The notes under the pieces: model-generated | What the model was told of the DNA's origin: nothing | The model's input: the letters and a program-made list of their open reading frames with translations, nothing else | The model's database searches: none | Assembly (NCBI RefSeq): GCF_016862115.1 | Contig: NZ_BOMI01000156.1 | Span: 43,273 to 107,272, forward strand | Source of the DNA: Paractinoplanes deccanensis | GTDB taxonomy: Bacteria > Actinomycetota > Actinomycetes > Mycobacteriales > Micromonosporaceae | Direction of reading: 5' to 3' | Length of the DNA: 64,000 nt | Shown: piece after piece, positions 34,481-42,714 of the stretch | How positions within the stretch are numbered: the stretch's first letter is position 1 | Layout of the letters: each line of letters opens with the position of its first letter | Program-made: the position numbers and the translations under genes

Positions 34481-35653
34481 GTGAAGGTCGTCGTTGCGCA
34501 CAACCGGTATCGGGAAGCGATGCCGTCGGGTGAGAACGTCATCGTGGACACCGAGATCGGCCAGCTCCGGGCGGCCGGGGTAGAGGTGATCCCGTTCCAG
34601 CGCAGCTCCGACGCGATCGGTGACCTGCCGCTCGCCGAGAAGGCGCTGCTGCCGCTCTCGCCGATCTACGGCCGGGCCGCCCAGCGCGACCTCGCCCGGC
34701 TGCTCGAGGCGGAACGGCCGGATGTGCTTCATCTGCACAACCCGTACCCCTTGCTCTCGCCCTGGGTCGTGCGCACGGCGCACAAGCACGGCGTGCCCGT
34801 GGTGCAAACCGTGCACAACTACCGGCAGGTCTGCTCCTCGGGCCTCTACTTCCGCGACGGGCACAACTGCCAGGACTGCCGCGGCAAGATCGTCGGCTGG
34901 CCCGCGGTGCAGCACAAGTGCTACCGCGGCTCGGCGGCGCAGAGCGCGCTGATGGCGACGACCCTGGCCGTGCACCGGCCGACCTGGCGCTCGGTCGACC
35001 GGTACATCGCCCTCACCGACCGGATCGCCGCGCACCTTCGCGACTACGGCATCGCGGAGGAGCGCATCGTGGTGAAGCCGAACGGCCTGCCCGACCCGGG
35101 CGAGCCCGAGCCGCTCGGCGACGGCTTCCTCTACGGCGCCCGGCTCTCCCCCGAGAAGGGCCTGGGCCTGCTGCTCGACGCGTGGCAGCGGCACCCGGAC
35201 GGCTCGCTCGGCACGCTGCGCATCGCCGGCGACGGTGAGCTGCGGCCGCTGGCCGAGCGCGTCGCGGCCGAGCGGAACGACGTGCGATACCTGGGCATCA
35301 TCGACCGCGAAGCGATGAGCGAGATGCGCCGCCGGTCGGCCGTGGTGGTGCACACCCCGACGTGGAACGACACCCTGCCCACGGTGCTCCTCGAGGCGCT
35401 GTCGGCGGGCCGGCCGGCGCTCGGCACGGCGGTGGGCGGCATCCCGTACATCATCGGGGACGCCGGCTGGGTCGTACCGCCGGAACCGGAGGCGATCGCC
35501 GCCGCCCTGCTCCTTGCCCGGGACCAGGCGGCCGGTTTGGCGAAGGCGGCTCGGGAGCGCTACCTGCACCACTTCCACCCCGATGTGCTCACCGCCCGGC
35601 TTCTGGAGATCTACGGCGGACTCACAGCGAACTCTGATCGTCAATCAAGGTAG
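34481..35653 (+). CDS. GT4-family glycosyltransferase
   Basis: A 390-residue GT-B enzyme. The N-terminal acceptor domain contains VVVAHNRYREAMPSGENVIV and the DVLHLHNPYPLLSP motif. The C-terminal donor domain has YGARLSPEKGLGLLLDAW (about 208-225) and the E-x7-E motif in NDTLPTVLLEALSAGRP (about 294-310). A Cys-rich insert (CSSG, NCQDCRGK, HKCY, about 125-148) is probably a metal-binding or structural element. It probably builds a surface polysaccharide with the WcaJ-like protein. GTG 34481 begins MKVVVAHNRYREA. Confidence 0.92.
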   Translation: MKVVVAHNRYREAMPSGENVIVDTEIGQLRAAGVEVIPFQRSSDAIGDLPLAEKALLPLSPIYGRAAQRDLARLLEAERPDVLHLHNPYPLLSPWVVRTAHKHGVPVVQTVHNYRQVCSSGLYFRDGHNCQDCRGKIVGWPAVQHKCYRGSAAQSALMATTLAVHRPTWRSVDRYIALTDRIAAHLRDYGIAEERIVVKPNGLPDPGEPEPLGDGFLYGARLSPEKGLGLLLDAWQRHPDGSLGTLRIAGDGELRPLAERVAAERNDVRYLGIIDREAMSEMRRRSAVVVHTPTWNDTLPTVLLEALSAGRPALGTAVGGIPYIIGDAGWVVPPEPEAIAAALLLARDQAAGLAKAARERYLHHFHPDVLTARLLEIYGGLTANSDRQSR

Positions 35654-35683
35654 AAGAAGACACCGACGGGGAACGCTCGGTCG

Positions 35684-37183
35684 GTGACGACCCGCAGAAA
35701 CCTCCTGCTCGGTGCCGGTGCGGCCGTGCTGACCGGGGCCGCCGGTGGCGGCTTCGGCTACGCGATCGGCACGCCCGCCGCCGCTGAGCAGGAGGAAACC
35801 GCCGCCGCCCCGAAATACCGATCACGCCCCGACTTCCAGGGCATCGCCGACGTCACGATCACGACGCCGGCCGCCGGGACCGTGCCCGGCCACATCTTCT
35901 TCAGCCCCGCCTCCGGCACGAGCCTGTGGGGTCCGCTGATGGTCGACGAGGCCGGCTCGCCGATCTGGTTCCGGCAGACGCCGCCGCCGGCCACCGTGTC
36001 GATCGACTTCAAGGCGCAGACGTACCGCAAGCAGCCGGTCCTGACCTGGTGGGAGGGGACCATCGGGGGTACCGGCGGGCAGGGCGTCGGCCAGGGCGAG
36101 TTCGTGATCGCCGACCGGTCGTACCGGGAGATCACCCGCATCCGCGCGGCCGGCAGCGAGCAGGCCGACCAGCACGACCTGATCATCACGCCGCAGGACA
36201 CGGCGCTCTTCTGGGTGTACGACCCGGTGGCCTACGACCTGACGTCGATGGGCGGCCCGAAGGACGGGGTGCTGCACGACGGCGTGCTTCAGGAGATCGA
36301 CATCGCCACCGGCAAGAGGCTCTTCGAGTGGCGGTCCAGCGACCACGTCGGGGTGGACGAGTCGTACGCGCCGCTGCCGCAGGGCGACTCGGCCCACCTG
36401 CCGTACGACTACTTCCACGCCAACTCGGTGGGCCTCGCCGCGGACGGCGACCTGATCATCTCGGCGCGGCACACCTGGGCCGTCTACAAGATCGACCGGA
36501 GGACGGGCGCGGTCCGCTGGCGGCTGGGCGGCAAGAAGTCGGATTTCGTCGTGGACGAGCGGACCACGTTCTCCTGGCAGCACGACTTCCGGCAGCGGCG
36601 CGACGGCTCGTGGAGCGTCTTCGACAACGGCGCCGGGGTGACCAAGGAACGCGACTACTCGCGCGGCGTCGTGTTCACAGTGGACGAGGACGCTCGGAAG
36701 ACCGCGTTCGTCGCCGAGTACGTGCACCCCGACAAGATCTCGGCGCCGACGCAGGGCAACTTCCGCGAGCTGTCCGACGGCGGGTCGTTCATCGGCTGGG
36801 GCCAGATGCCGCACTTCACCGAGCACAACGCGGACGGGTCGGTGCGGCTGGCCGGGCACATCCCGCTCGACAACCAGTCGTACCGGGCGTACAAGGCCGA
36901 GTGGACGGCGCAGCCGCTCGACCGTCCCGCGCTCGGCCTGCACGTCGAGGGCGGCAACGTGATCGTCTCGGCGAGCTGGAACGGCGCCACGGAGGTCGCG
37001 AAGTGGCGCGCTCGCTGGGGCGCCCAGCCGGACGTGCTGAACGGCGGCACCCTGGAGGCGGCCCGCACGGGCTTCGAGACCCGGCTGACGGTGCCCGGCA
37101 CTCCCGAATACGTGGTGGCCGAGGCGCTGGACCGCAACGGCAAGCTCCTCGGCGTCTCGTCGGCCATCCCGGTGCGCGTGTGA
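35684..37183 (+). CDS. Tat-exported arylsulfotransferase (ASST)-family protein
   Basis: A 499-residue protein. The N-terminus TTRRNLLLGAGAAVLTG is a twin-arginine signal (RRNLL) with a hydrophobic core, so it is exported folded. The mature part is a beta-propeller of the arylsulfotransferase family, with repeats such as DQHDLIITPQDTALFWVYDP, DYFHANSVGLAADGDLIISARHTWAVYKID and RWRLGGKKSDF. His in SWQHDF fits the catalytic His of ASST enzymes. The exact substrate is unknown. GTG 35684. It follows the GT4 gene by 30 bp and may be in the same transcript. Confidence 0.88.
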   Translation: MTTRRNLLLGAGAAVLTGAAGGGFGYAIGTPAAAEQEETAAAPKYRSRPDFQGIADVTITTPAAGTVPGHIFFSPASGTSLWGPLMVDEAGSPIWFRQTPPPATVSIDFKAQTYRKQPVLTWWEGTIGGTGGQGVGQGEFVIADRSYREITRIRAAGSEQADQHDLIITPQDTALFWVYDPVAYDLTSMGGPKDGVLHDGVLQEIDIATGKRLFEWRSSDHVGVDESYAPLPQGDSAHLPYDYFHANSVGLAADGDLIISARHTWAVYKIDRRTGAVRWRLGGKKSDFVVDERTTFSWQHDFRQRRDGSWSVFDNGAGVTKERDYSRGVVFTVDEDARKTAFVAEYVHPDKISAPTQGNFRELSDGGSFIGWGQMPHFTEHNADGSVRLAGHIPLDNQSYRAYKAEWTAQPLDRPALGLHVEGGNVIVSASWNGATEVAKWRARWGAQPDVLNGGTLEAARTGFETRLTVPGTPEYVVAEALDRNGKLLGVSSAIPVRV

Positions 37184-37193
37184 CCGGAGCCAC

Positions 37194-37230
37194 TTGACGA
37201 GCATGGCTAACTCCATTAGCTTTTAGCTAA
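37194..37230 (+). promoter_or_regulatory. promoter with palindromic operator before the alpha/beta hydrolase
   Basis: TTGACG at 37194-37199 is a strong -35 hexamer, with TAGCTT 17 bp downstream (37217-37222) as a -10. GCTAACTCCATTAGC (37206-37220) is a 5-bp-arm palindrome, and TTAGCTTTTAGCTAA (37216-37230) is a 6-bp-arm palindrome sharing the central half-site. This is the layout of a TetR/MarR-type operator. AGGAGG (37242-37247) then precedes ATG 37253. Confidence 0.7.
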
Positions 37231-37252
37231 CGAAGATAGCCAGGAGGTTGTC

Positions 37253-38074
37253 ATGCAGCTCGACGTCGACGGCGGCACCATCGCCTACGAGGTGACCGGC
37301 GAAGGCCCGCTCGTGGTGCTCGCGCACGGGATGGGCAACAGCCGCGACGCGTACCGGTTCGTGGTTCCGCGCCTCGTGGCGGCCGGCTACCGGGTCGCCG
37401 CGGTCGACATCCGCGGCGCCGGCGAGTCGAGTGCCACGTGGCCGTCCTATTCGCGTACGGACATCGCCGGTGACCTGATCGCGGTGATCCGCCACCTGGG
37501 CGGCCCGGCGGTGCTGGTCGGCCACTCGATCTCCGGCGGGGCGGCCACCATCGCCGCGGCGCGGGCCCCCGAGCTCGTCGCCGGGGTCGTCGAGATCGGC
37601 CCGTTCACCCGCAAGCAGGCGATCAGCCTGGGCGACCTGCGGGTGAAGCGCTACCGGACCGGCATGCTGCGGCTGCTCGCCGCCGGCATCCTGGGCAGCG
37701 CGAAATGGTGGCACCGCTACCTCGACGTCGCCTTCCCGGGCCGCAAGCCCGCCGACTGGGCCCGGCAGCTCGACCGCAACGCCGCGATGCTCGCCGAGCC
37801 CGGCCGCATGAAGGCCCTGCAGAAGATGGGCCGGACAACCCCGGCCGACGCCGGCGCGCAGCTGGCGAACGTGCACCAGCCGGCCCTGATCATCGAAGGC
37901 ACGCTCGACCCCGACTGGGCCGACCCCCGCGCCGAGGGCGAGGCCATCGTCGCCGCCATGCCGAACGCCCGCCTCGCGATGATCGAGGGCGCGGGCCACT
38001 ACCCGCACACCCAGTACCCCGACGAGACGGTCGCGCTCCTGCTGTCGTTCCTCCGCGAGCACGCGCACGCCTAG
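37253..38074 (+). CDS. alpha/beta hydrolase
   Basis: A 273-residue cytosolic hydrolase. The nucleophile elbow GHSISGG places Ser92, the acid is Asp219 in EGTLDPDW, and His249 in GAGHYPH completes the triad. The oxyanion segment is AHGMGNS. The cap region (about 125-195) is basic and aromatic (KWWHRYLD). The substrate is unknown. A palindromic operator and consensus promoter precede it, implying tight repression by a TetR/MarR regulator not encoded next to it. Confidence 0.92.
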   Translation: MQLDVDGGTIAYEVTGEGPLVVLAHGMGNSRDAYRFVVPRLVAAGYRVAAVDIRGAGESSATWPSYSRTDIAGDLIAVIRHLGGPAVLVGHSISGGAATIAAARAPELVAGVVEIGPFTRKQAISLGDLRVKRYRTGMLRLLAAGILGSAKWWHRYLDVAFPGRKPADWARQLDRNAAMLAEPGRMKALQKMGRTTPADAGAQLANVHQPALIIEGTLDPDWADPRAEGEAIVAAMPNARLAMIEGAGHYPHTQYPDETVALLLSFLREHAHA

Positions 38075-38141
38075 AACCGCCGCCGCAGCCCCGCCACCGC
38101 GTCCACAACTCGGGTCTCGGAGGGCGAACCGTGCGGGGCCG

Positions 38142-38597
38142 TCACCCGGACGTGCCGGCGGCGTCCGGGTTGAGCAGGACCTGGGGGCCGGTGCCGTCCG
38201 AGGCGAGGCGGTCGTCCGGGTTGATGAGCTTGCAGCGGTGCAGCGAGAGGCACCCGCAGCCGATGCAGCCCGTCAGCTGGTCGCGGAGGCGTTCCATCAG
38301 GGCGATCTTCTCGTCCAGGCGGTGGCGCCAGTGTGCCGACAGGCGGGCCCAGTCCGCTTTGGTCGGTGTGCGGTTCTCCGGGAGGTCGGCCAGGGCCGTC
38401 CTGATCTCGTCGAGCGAGACGCCGACCTGCTGGGCTATCCGGATGAAGGCGACGCGCCGCAGCTCGGCGCGGTCGTAGCGGCGCTGGTTGCCGCCGGTGC
38501 GGGTGGAGCGGATCAGGCCCTCGCGCTCGTAGAAGCGCAGGGCCGACGGCGCCACGCCGCTGCGGGCCGCGAAGTCGCCGATGGTGAGGGTCTCCAT
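38142..38597 (-). CDS. soxR: redox-sensitive transcriptional activator SoxR
   Basis: A 151-residue MerR-family regulator. The winged helix begins LTIGDFAARSGVAPSALRFYEREGL, followed by a dimerisation helix and a C-terminal [2Fe-2S] cluster with Cys111, Cys114, Cys116 and Cys122 (CxxCxCx5C). The cluster is oxidised by redox-cycling compounds and superoxide. ATG 38597. It is divergent from the split transketolase. A SoxR-type palindrome lies between them, so soxR probably controls that operon and itself. Confidence 0.96.
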   Translation of the reverse strand: METLTIGDFAARSGVAPSALRFYEREGLIRSTRTGGNQRRYDRAELRRVAFIRIAQQVGVSLDEIRTALADLPENRTPTKADWARLSAHWRHRLDEKIALMERLRDQLTGCIGCGCLSLHRCKLINPDDRLASDGTGPQVLLNPDAAGTSG

Positions 38598-38608
38598 GCG
38601 GGTCCTTG

Positions 38609-38628
38609 AGTTGAAGTGAACTTCAACT
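38609..38628. promoter_or_regulatory. SoxR-type operator palindrome
   Basis: AGTTGAAG and CTTCAACT form perfect 8-bp arms separated by TGAA. On the minus strand the core reads AAGTTCACTT, the centre of the known SoxR box. It lies in the 45-bp space between the soxR start and the transketolase start. Confidence 0.85.
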
Positions 38629-38642
38629 TGCAGCCTATCCGT

Positions 38643-39323
38643 ATGACAGTGACCGCGACGCACACCGACCGGCTCCGTCCGCTGTTGCGGCGGCTGACCG
38701 GCGACGAGAAGCACGCGCCGAGCGCACACTCGACGCTGGACGTGATCTGGGTGCTCTACGACCGCGTTCTGCGGATCACCCCGGAGACCGTCGACGATCC
38801 CGGCCGTGACCGGTTCCTGCTCTCCAAGGGGCACGGCCCGGCCGCCTACTACGCCGTTCTGGCCGCCAAGGGCTTCATCCCGGAGTCCGCGCTCGACGAT
38901 CTGGGCGGGTGGGACAGCCCGCTGGGTCACCATCCCGACCGCGTACGCATCCCGGGCGTCGAGATCGGCACCGGCTCCCTCGGGCACGGCCTCGGGCTGG
39001 CGGTCGGCACCGCGCTGGGCCTGCGGGCGCAAGGCTTCACAACCGCGCGGACCTTTGTATTGGTCGGTGACGCCGAGCTCGACGAGGGCTCCAACCACGA
39101 GGCCATCGCGTACGCCGGAGCGACGCGGCTGCCGCTGACCGCCATCGTGATCGACAACCAGTCCTCGACGCACGGATGGCCGGGTGGGATAGCCGCCCGG
39201 TTCGTCGGCTGGGACGTCACGTTCGCCGACGGCCACGACCACGACGAGCTGGAGTTCGCGCTCACCAGGCCGCACGCGGGGCCGAACCTGGTGATCGCCA
39301 CCGTCGAGAAGAAGGGGAGCTGA
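38643..39323 (+). CDS. transketolase, N-terminal (TPP-binding) subunit
   Basis: A 226-residue protein equal to the PP domain of transketolase. Landmarks are LSKGHGPAAYYAV (about 60), GTGSLGHGLGLAVGTALG (109-126) and the diphosphate and Mg2+ binding GDAELDEGSNHEA (142-154) with Asn in VIDNQSS (about 172). It is paired with the separate C-terminal subunit 5 bp downstream. Such split enzymes often act in secondary or specialised sugar pathways. ATG 38643 lies just right of the SoxR palindrome. Confidence 0.94.
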   Translation: MTVTATHTDRLRPLLRRLTGDEKHAPSAHSTLDVIWVLYDRVLRITPETVDDPGRDRFLLSKGHGPAAYYAVLAAKGFIPESALDDLGGWDSPLGHHPDRVRIPGVEIGTGSLGHGLGLAVGTALGLRAQGFTTARTFVLVGDAELDEGSNHEAIAYAGATRLPLTAIVIDNQSSTHGWPGGIAARFVGWDVTFADGHDHDELEFALTRPHAGPNLVIATVEKKGS

Positions 39324-39328
39324 GACCG

Positions 39329-40195
39329 ATGCGGCAGACGTTCATCGACACCACCACCCAGCTGCTCGCCGACGATCCGCGCACCGCGCTGGTCCTCGCC
39401 GACATCTCCGCCGAGCCGTTCGAGCCGGCGCGGCGGCGGCACCCCGACCGGGTGCTCAACGTGGGCATCCGGGAGCAGCTCATGACCGGCGTCGCGGGTG
39501 GGCTGGCGCTCACCGGGATGCGGCCGTACGTGCACACGTACGCCCCGTTCCTGATCGATCGGGCGTACGAGCAGGTGAAATTGGATCTCGGCCATCAGGA
39601 CGTGGGCGCCGTGCTGGTCAGCATCGGCGGCTCCTACGACGCCGCGGCCGAGGGCTACACCCACCAGTCGCCCGGCGATGTGGCGCTGCTGGACACGCTC
39701 GACGGCTGGACCGTGCATGTGCCCGGCCACCGCGACGAGGTGCCCGCGTTGCTGCGTGCGGCGGCGCGGCACGACGACCGCGTCTACGTCCGGCTCGGCG
39801 TGCAGGAGAACGCCCGGGCGCATCCGGACAGCGATCGGCTGACCGTCATCAGGTCCGGTGGCCCGCTGGTGGTCGCGGTCGGCCCGATGCTCGACCCGGT
39901 GCTGGAGGCGACCCGCGGCCTGGACGTCACCGTGGCGTACACGCACACGCCACGCCCGCTCGACGCCGAGGGGCTGCGCGCCATGACCGAGCACGCGGTG
40001 GTCATGGTCGAGCCGTACCTGGCCGGGACGTCGGCGGCAGCGGTCAGCGCGGCCCTGGCGGGCCTGCCGCATCGCGCGCTGCATCTGGGCGTCGGCCGGG
40101 CGGAGGTGCGCCGGTACGGCACCTGGCGCGACCACGCGCGGCAGCACGGCCTGGACGCCGCGGGCCTCCGCGCGTCGATCAGCGCCTTCCTGTGA
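39329..40195 (+). CDS. transketolase, C-terminal (Pyr) subunit
   Basis: A 288-residue protein with the pyrimidine-binding domain. The conserved Glu49 in NVGIREQLM activates the TPP cofactor; YAPFLIDRAYEQVK and EGYTHQSPGDVALL follow. The C-terminal regulatory domain (about 175-288) is short. It forms an alpha2beta2 transketolase with the N-terminal subunit. ATG 39329 follows the partner's stop by 5 bp with GAGAAGAAGGGGAG upstream as a ribosome site. The region was probably under redox control through SoxR. Confidence 0.93.
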   Translation: MRQTFIDTTTQLLADDPRTALVLADISAEPFEPARRRHPDRVLNVGIREQLMTGVAGGLALTGMRPYVHTYAPFLIDRAYEQVKLDLGHQDVGAVLVSIGGSYDAAAEGYTHQSPGDVALLDTLDGWTVHVPGHRDEVPALLRAAARHDDRVYVRLGVQENARAHPDSDRLTVIRSGGPLVVAVGPMLDPVLEATRGLDVTVAYTHTPRPLDAEGLRAMTEHAVVMVEPYLAGTSAAAVSAALAGLPHRALHLGVGRAEVRRYGTWRDHARQHGLDAAGLRASISAFL

Positions 40196-40202
40196 CCGGC
40201 TC

Positions 40203-40637
40203 CTAGGCGGCGAGCGCGCGCGACCCGAAGACGTTCTGAAGCAGCTTGTCGGAGTGCGCGACCGCCTTGGGGGTGGCCAGCCGCATCCGGAACCGCTCCC
40301 GCACGCCGTCCACCGCCGTCGCCGTGACGTCCACGGTGGACCGTGCGGGGTCCGGCCGCCACGACACGTTGCTCAGATGGCGCAAATTGGCGTTCAGGTG
40401 CAGCCGCAGCCGGTGCAGCACCTTGGTCTCCTGCGTCACCACCAACCGGCGGTACGTCAGCACCAGCATGAACTCGCCGGCCAGCGGCGCGTCCGGTCGC
40501 AGGCATCGGCCGACCAGCACCGTCTTCTCGTCCGGCTCGATGCAGCGGCGGAAGATCGGCATGTGCCGGCTCACGGTCGGGATGGCCACGCCGGCCTCGG
40601 CCGCGGCGGGAAGGAACGTACGGGAGAACACGTCCAT
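40203..40637 (-). CDS. conserved protein of unknown function
   Basis: A 144-residue soluble protein that I do not recognise. It has alternating beta-strand patterns: GEFMLVLTYRRLVVTQETKVLHRLRLHLNANLRHL (about 54-88) and STVDVTATAVDGVRERFRMRL (99-119). The shape is reminiscent of a PH-like/bacterial pleckstrin fold, but that is weak. It is convergent with the transketolase operon at 7 bp and divergent from a PH-domain protein. Confidence 0.65.
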   Translation of the reverse strand: MDVFSRTFLPAAAEAGVAIPTVSRHMPIFRRCIEPDEKTVLVGRCLRPDAPLAGEFMLVLTYRRLVVTQETKVLHRLRLHLNANLRHLSNVSWRPDPARSTVDVTATAVDGVRERFRMRLATPKAVAHSDKLLQNVFGSRALAA

Positions 40638-40685
40638 ACGGCGTTCAACGGTGCCGGCGCGAGGAAGTCACTGCATAGTTGGGGC

Positions 40686-41138
40686 ATGCGATGGCGCGTC
40701 AAGCCGGTCCTGCCGGTCTCGAAGCTGATGGGTGCGGTAGCGGTCGTGGTCCTGGCGGTGGCCTTCGCCGGCAACGACCCGGTCCGATGGGTGCTCGCCG
40801 CCGTCGCCTGCCTCGCGCTGACGCTCTGGGCGTTGCGCGACCTGATCGCGCCGGTCCGCCTGGCGGCGGATCCGCAGGGGGTCACGGTGGTCGCGGGCTA
40901 CGCGCGCCGTCGCCGCCTGCGCTGGGATCAGATCGAGAGGGTGCGCGTCGACCGCCGCACCCACCGCGGCCTGCGCAGCGAGATGCTCGAGCTGGACGCG
41001 GGCGACGCGATCTACCTGTTCAGCATGCACGACCTGGGCACCGAGCCCGAGGAGGTCGCCACCGCGCTGGCCGACCTGCGGCTCACGCCGTCCTCAGGCG
41101 AGCAACATCTGCGTCCGCACGACCGCGCCGATCAATAG
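40686..41138 (+). CDS. PH-domain (bPH2-like) membrane protein
   Basis: A 150-residue protein with two hydrophobic segments near the N-terminus (about 13-30 and 33-48) followed by a compact domain. The pattern LAADPQGVTVVAGYARRRRLRWDQIERVRVDRR (about 60-92) is typical of the bacterial PH domain of short membrane proteins. ATG 40686. Its 3' end overlaps the convergent rhomboid gene by 45 bp. Confidence 0.8.
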   Translation: MRWRVKPVLPVSKLMGAVAVVVLAVAFAGNDPVRWVLAAVACLALTLWALRDLIAPVRLAADPQGVTVVAGYARRRRLRWDQIERVRVDRRTHRGLRSEMLELDAGDAIYLFSMHDLGTEPEEVATALADLRLTPSSGEQHLRPHDRADQ

Positions 41139-42005
41139 CAGCAGCAGGATCGCGGCGCAGCCGACGATCTGGATCCGGTTGCGGTTGCCCCGCGGGGCGT
41201 AGGCGAGGACGTAGGCGACGGCGCCGCCGGCGATCAGGCCGCCGAGGTGCCCGGCGATCGACACGTTCGGCACCGCGAAGGTGAACAGCAGGTTGACCAC
41301 CAGCAGCGGGATGAGCTGGCTGATGTCCCGTTTCAGCCGTCTGTTCACCACGATCATCGCGAGGAAGAGGCCGAAGATCGCCGTGGAGGCGCCCGCGGCG
41401 GGCTGATTTTGCGGCGTGAACAGGTAGGCCGCGACGTTGCCGCCGAGACCGGCGAGCAGATAGAGCCCGGCGAAGCGCAGCGGGCCCAGCTGGATCTCGA
41501 GGTAGCGGCCCAGCTGCCAGAGCAGCCACATGTTCAGCGCCAGATGCAGGATGCCGTAGTGCAGGAACATGGCGGTGACGAGCCGCCACCACTCGCCCGC
41601 GGCGACGCCGTGCGGATCGCCGCCGAGGGTGTAGGGCGCGTAGCCCAGAACCTCACCCCACCGGGTGAGCGGCGTCTCGGACCCCATCAGGCCGAACCAG
41701 CCGCCGGCGCCGGCGAGGGCCGTGGCCCCGCCCAGGATCGCCGACAGGGCCATGACGGCCACGTTGATGCCGATCAGCGTGCGGGTCACGTAGCCGGCGG
41801 TGCCGGCGCGGCTGCCTCCGAAGGCTGTACGCGCCGGCCGCTGGCTGCGCCGGCCCTCCGCGACGCACTCCGGGCACTGGTGCCCGACGGCCGCCTCGTT
41901 CATGCAATCGGGGCAGATCGGCCGGTCACAGCGGGTGCACCGGATGTAGGTCTCCCGCGACGGATGGCGATAACAGACCGGAACCGTCGAGGGAGCCTCA
42001 CTCAT
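41094..42005 (-). CDS. rhomboid protease with N-terminal zinc-binding domain
   Basis: A 303-residue protein. An N-terminal Cys/His cluster (Cys11, His14, Cys23, Cys26, Cys31, Cys34, His42, Cys44, Cys47) resembles a B-box-type zinc ribbon. Six membrane helices follow. Rhomboid motifs are HxxxN in LHYGILHLALNMW, catalytic Ser207 in GASTAIFG and His253 in AGHLGG. It cleaves membrane proteins within their transmembrane regions. ATG 42005. The zinc domain presumably binds substrates or regulates the protease. Confidence 0.95.
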   Translation of the reverse strand: MSEAPSTVPVCYRHPSRETYIRCTRCDRPICPDCMNEAAVGHQCPECVAEGRRSQRPARTAFGGSRAGTAGYVTRTLIGINVAVMALSAILGGATALAGAGGWFGLMGSETPLTRWGEVLGYAPYTLGGDPHGVAAGEWWRLVTAMFLHYGILHLALNMWLLWQLGRYLEIQLGPLRFAGLYLLAGLGGNVAAYLFTPQNQPAAGASTAIFGLFLAMIVVNRRLKRDISQLIPLLVVNLLFTFAVPNVSIAGHLGGLIAGGAVAYVLAYAPRGNRNRIQIVGCAAILLLLLIGAVVRTQMLLA

Positions 42006-42019
42006 GCGTCAACGGTACT

Positions 42020-42550
42020 TCAGGCCTGCACTCGCTCGATTTCCACACGCTCGATGACGACGTCCTCGCGGGGACGGTCGCCGGGGCCGGTCTGGGTGTT
42101 CGCGATCGAGTCGACGACCTTGGCCGACTCCTCGTCCGCGACCTGGCCGAAGATGGTGTGCCGACGGTTGAGGTGCGGGGTCGGCGCCACCGTGATGAAG
42201 AACTGCGAGCCGTTGGTGCCCGGGCCGGCGTTCGCCATCGCGAGCAGGTACGGGCGGTCGAACCGGAGCTCCGGGTGGAACTCGTCGCCGAACTGGAAGC
42301 CCGGGCCGCCGCGGCCGGTGCCGGTCGGGTCGCCCATCTGGATCATGAAGCCGGCGATGACCCGGTGCGAGATGGTGCCGTCGTAGTACGGGCCGCTGCT
42401 CTTCTGGCCGGTGCGCGGGTCGATGTAGTCCTTCGTGCCCTCCGCGAGCTCCACGAAGTTGCGCACGGTCGCCGGGGCGTGATCCGGGAACAGCTGGAGT
42501 CGGATCGGGCCGTGGTTGGTGTGCAGGGTGGCGTAAAGCTTCTCGGCCAC
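42020..42550 (-). CDS. cyclophilin-type peptidyl-prolyl isomerase
   Basis: A 176-residue cyclophilin with FPDHAPATVRNFVELAEG, the catalytic-site loop YYDGTISHRVIAGFMIQMGDPTGTGRGGPG, and SQFFITVAPTPHLNRRHTIFGQV. It speeds cis/trans Pro isomerisation in the cytosol (no signal peptide). GTG 42550 has AGGAG 6 bp upstream. It is 14 bp from the rhomboid start and probably co-transcribed with it. Confidence 0.95.
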   Translation of the reverse strand: MAEKLYATLHTNHGPIRLQLFPDHAPATVRNFVELAEGTKDYIDPRTGQKSSGPYYDGTISHRVIAGFMIQMGDPTGTGRGGPGFQFGDEFHPELRFDRPYLLAMANAGPGTNGSQFFITVAPTPHLNRRHTIFGQVADEESAKVVDSIANTQTGPGDRPREDVVIERVEIERVQA

Positions 42551-42714
42551 GGGTACTCCTGTCTGCGTCACGGTCGCCCCACAGGTACCTCTCAGGGGCG
42601 ATTGGACAGTTCTTTGCAGTTCGGATCCTCCCCCATGTGTCTGAAAGCGGCAGCGCGGGGGTACCGAAGCAGGGCACGATTGACGTGGGAGAGAGCCACA
42701 GGAGGTGGGCACTG

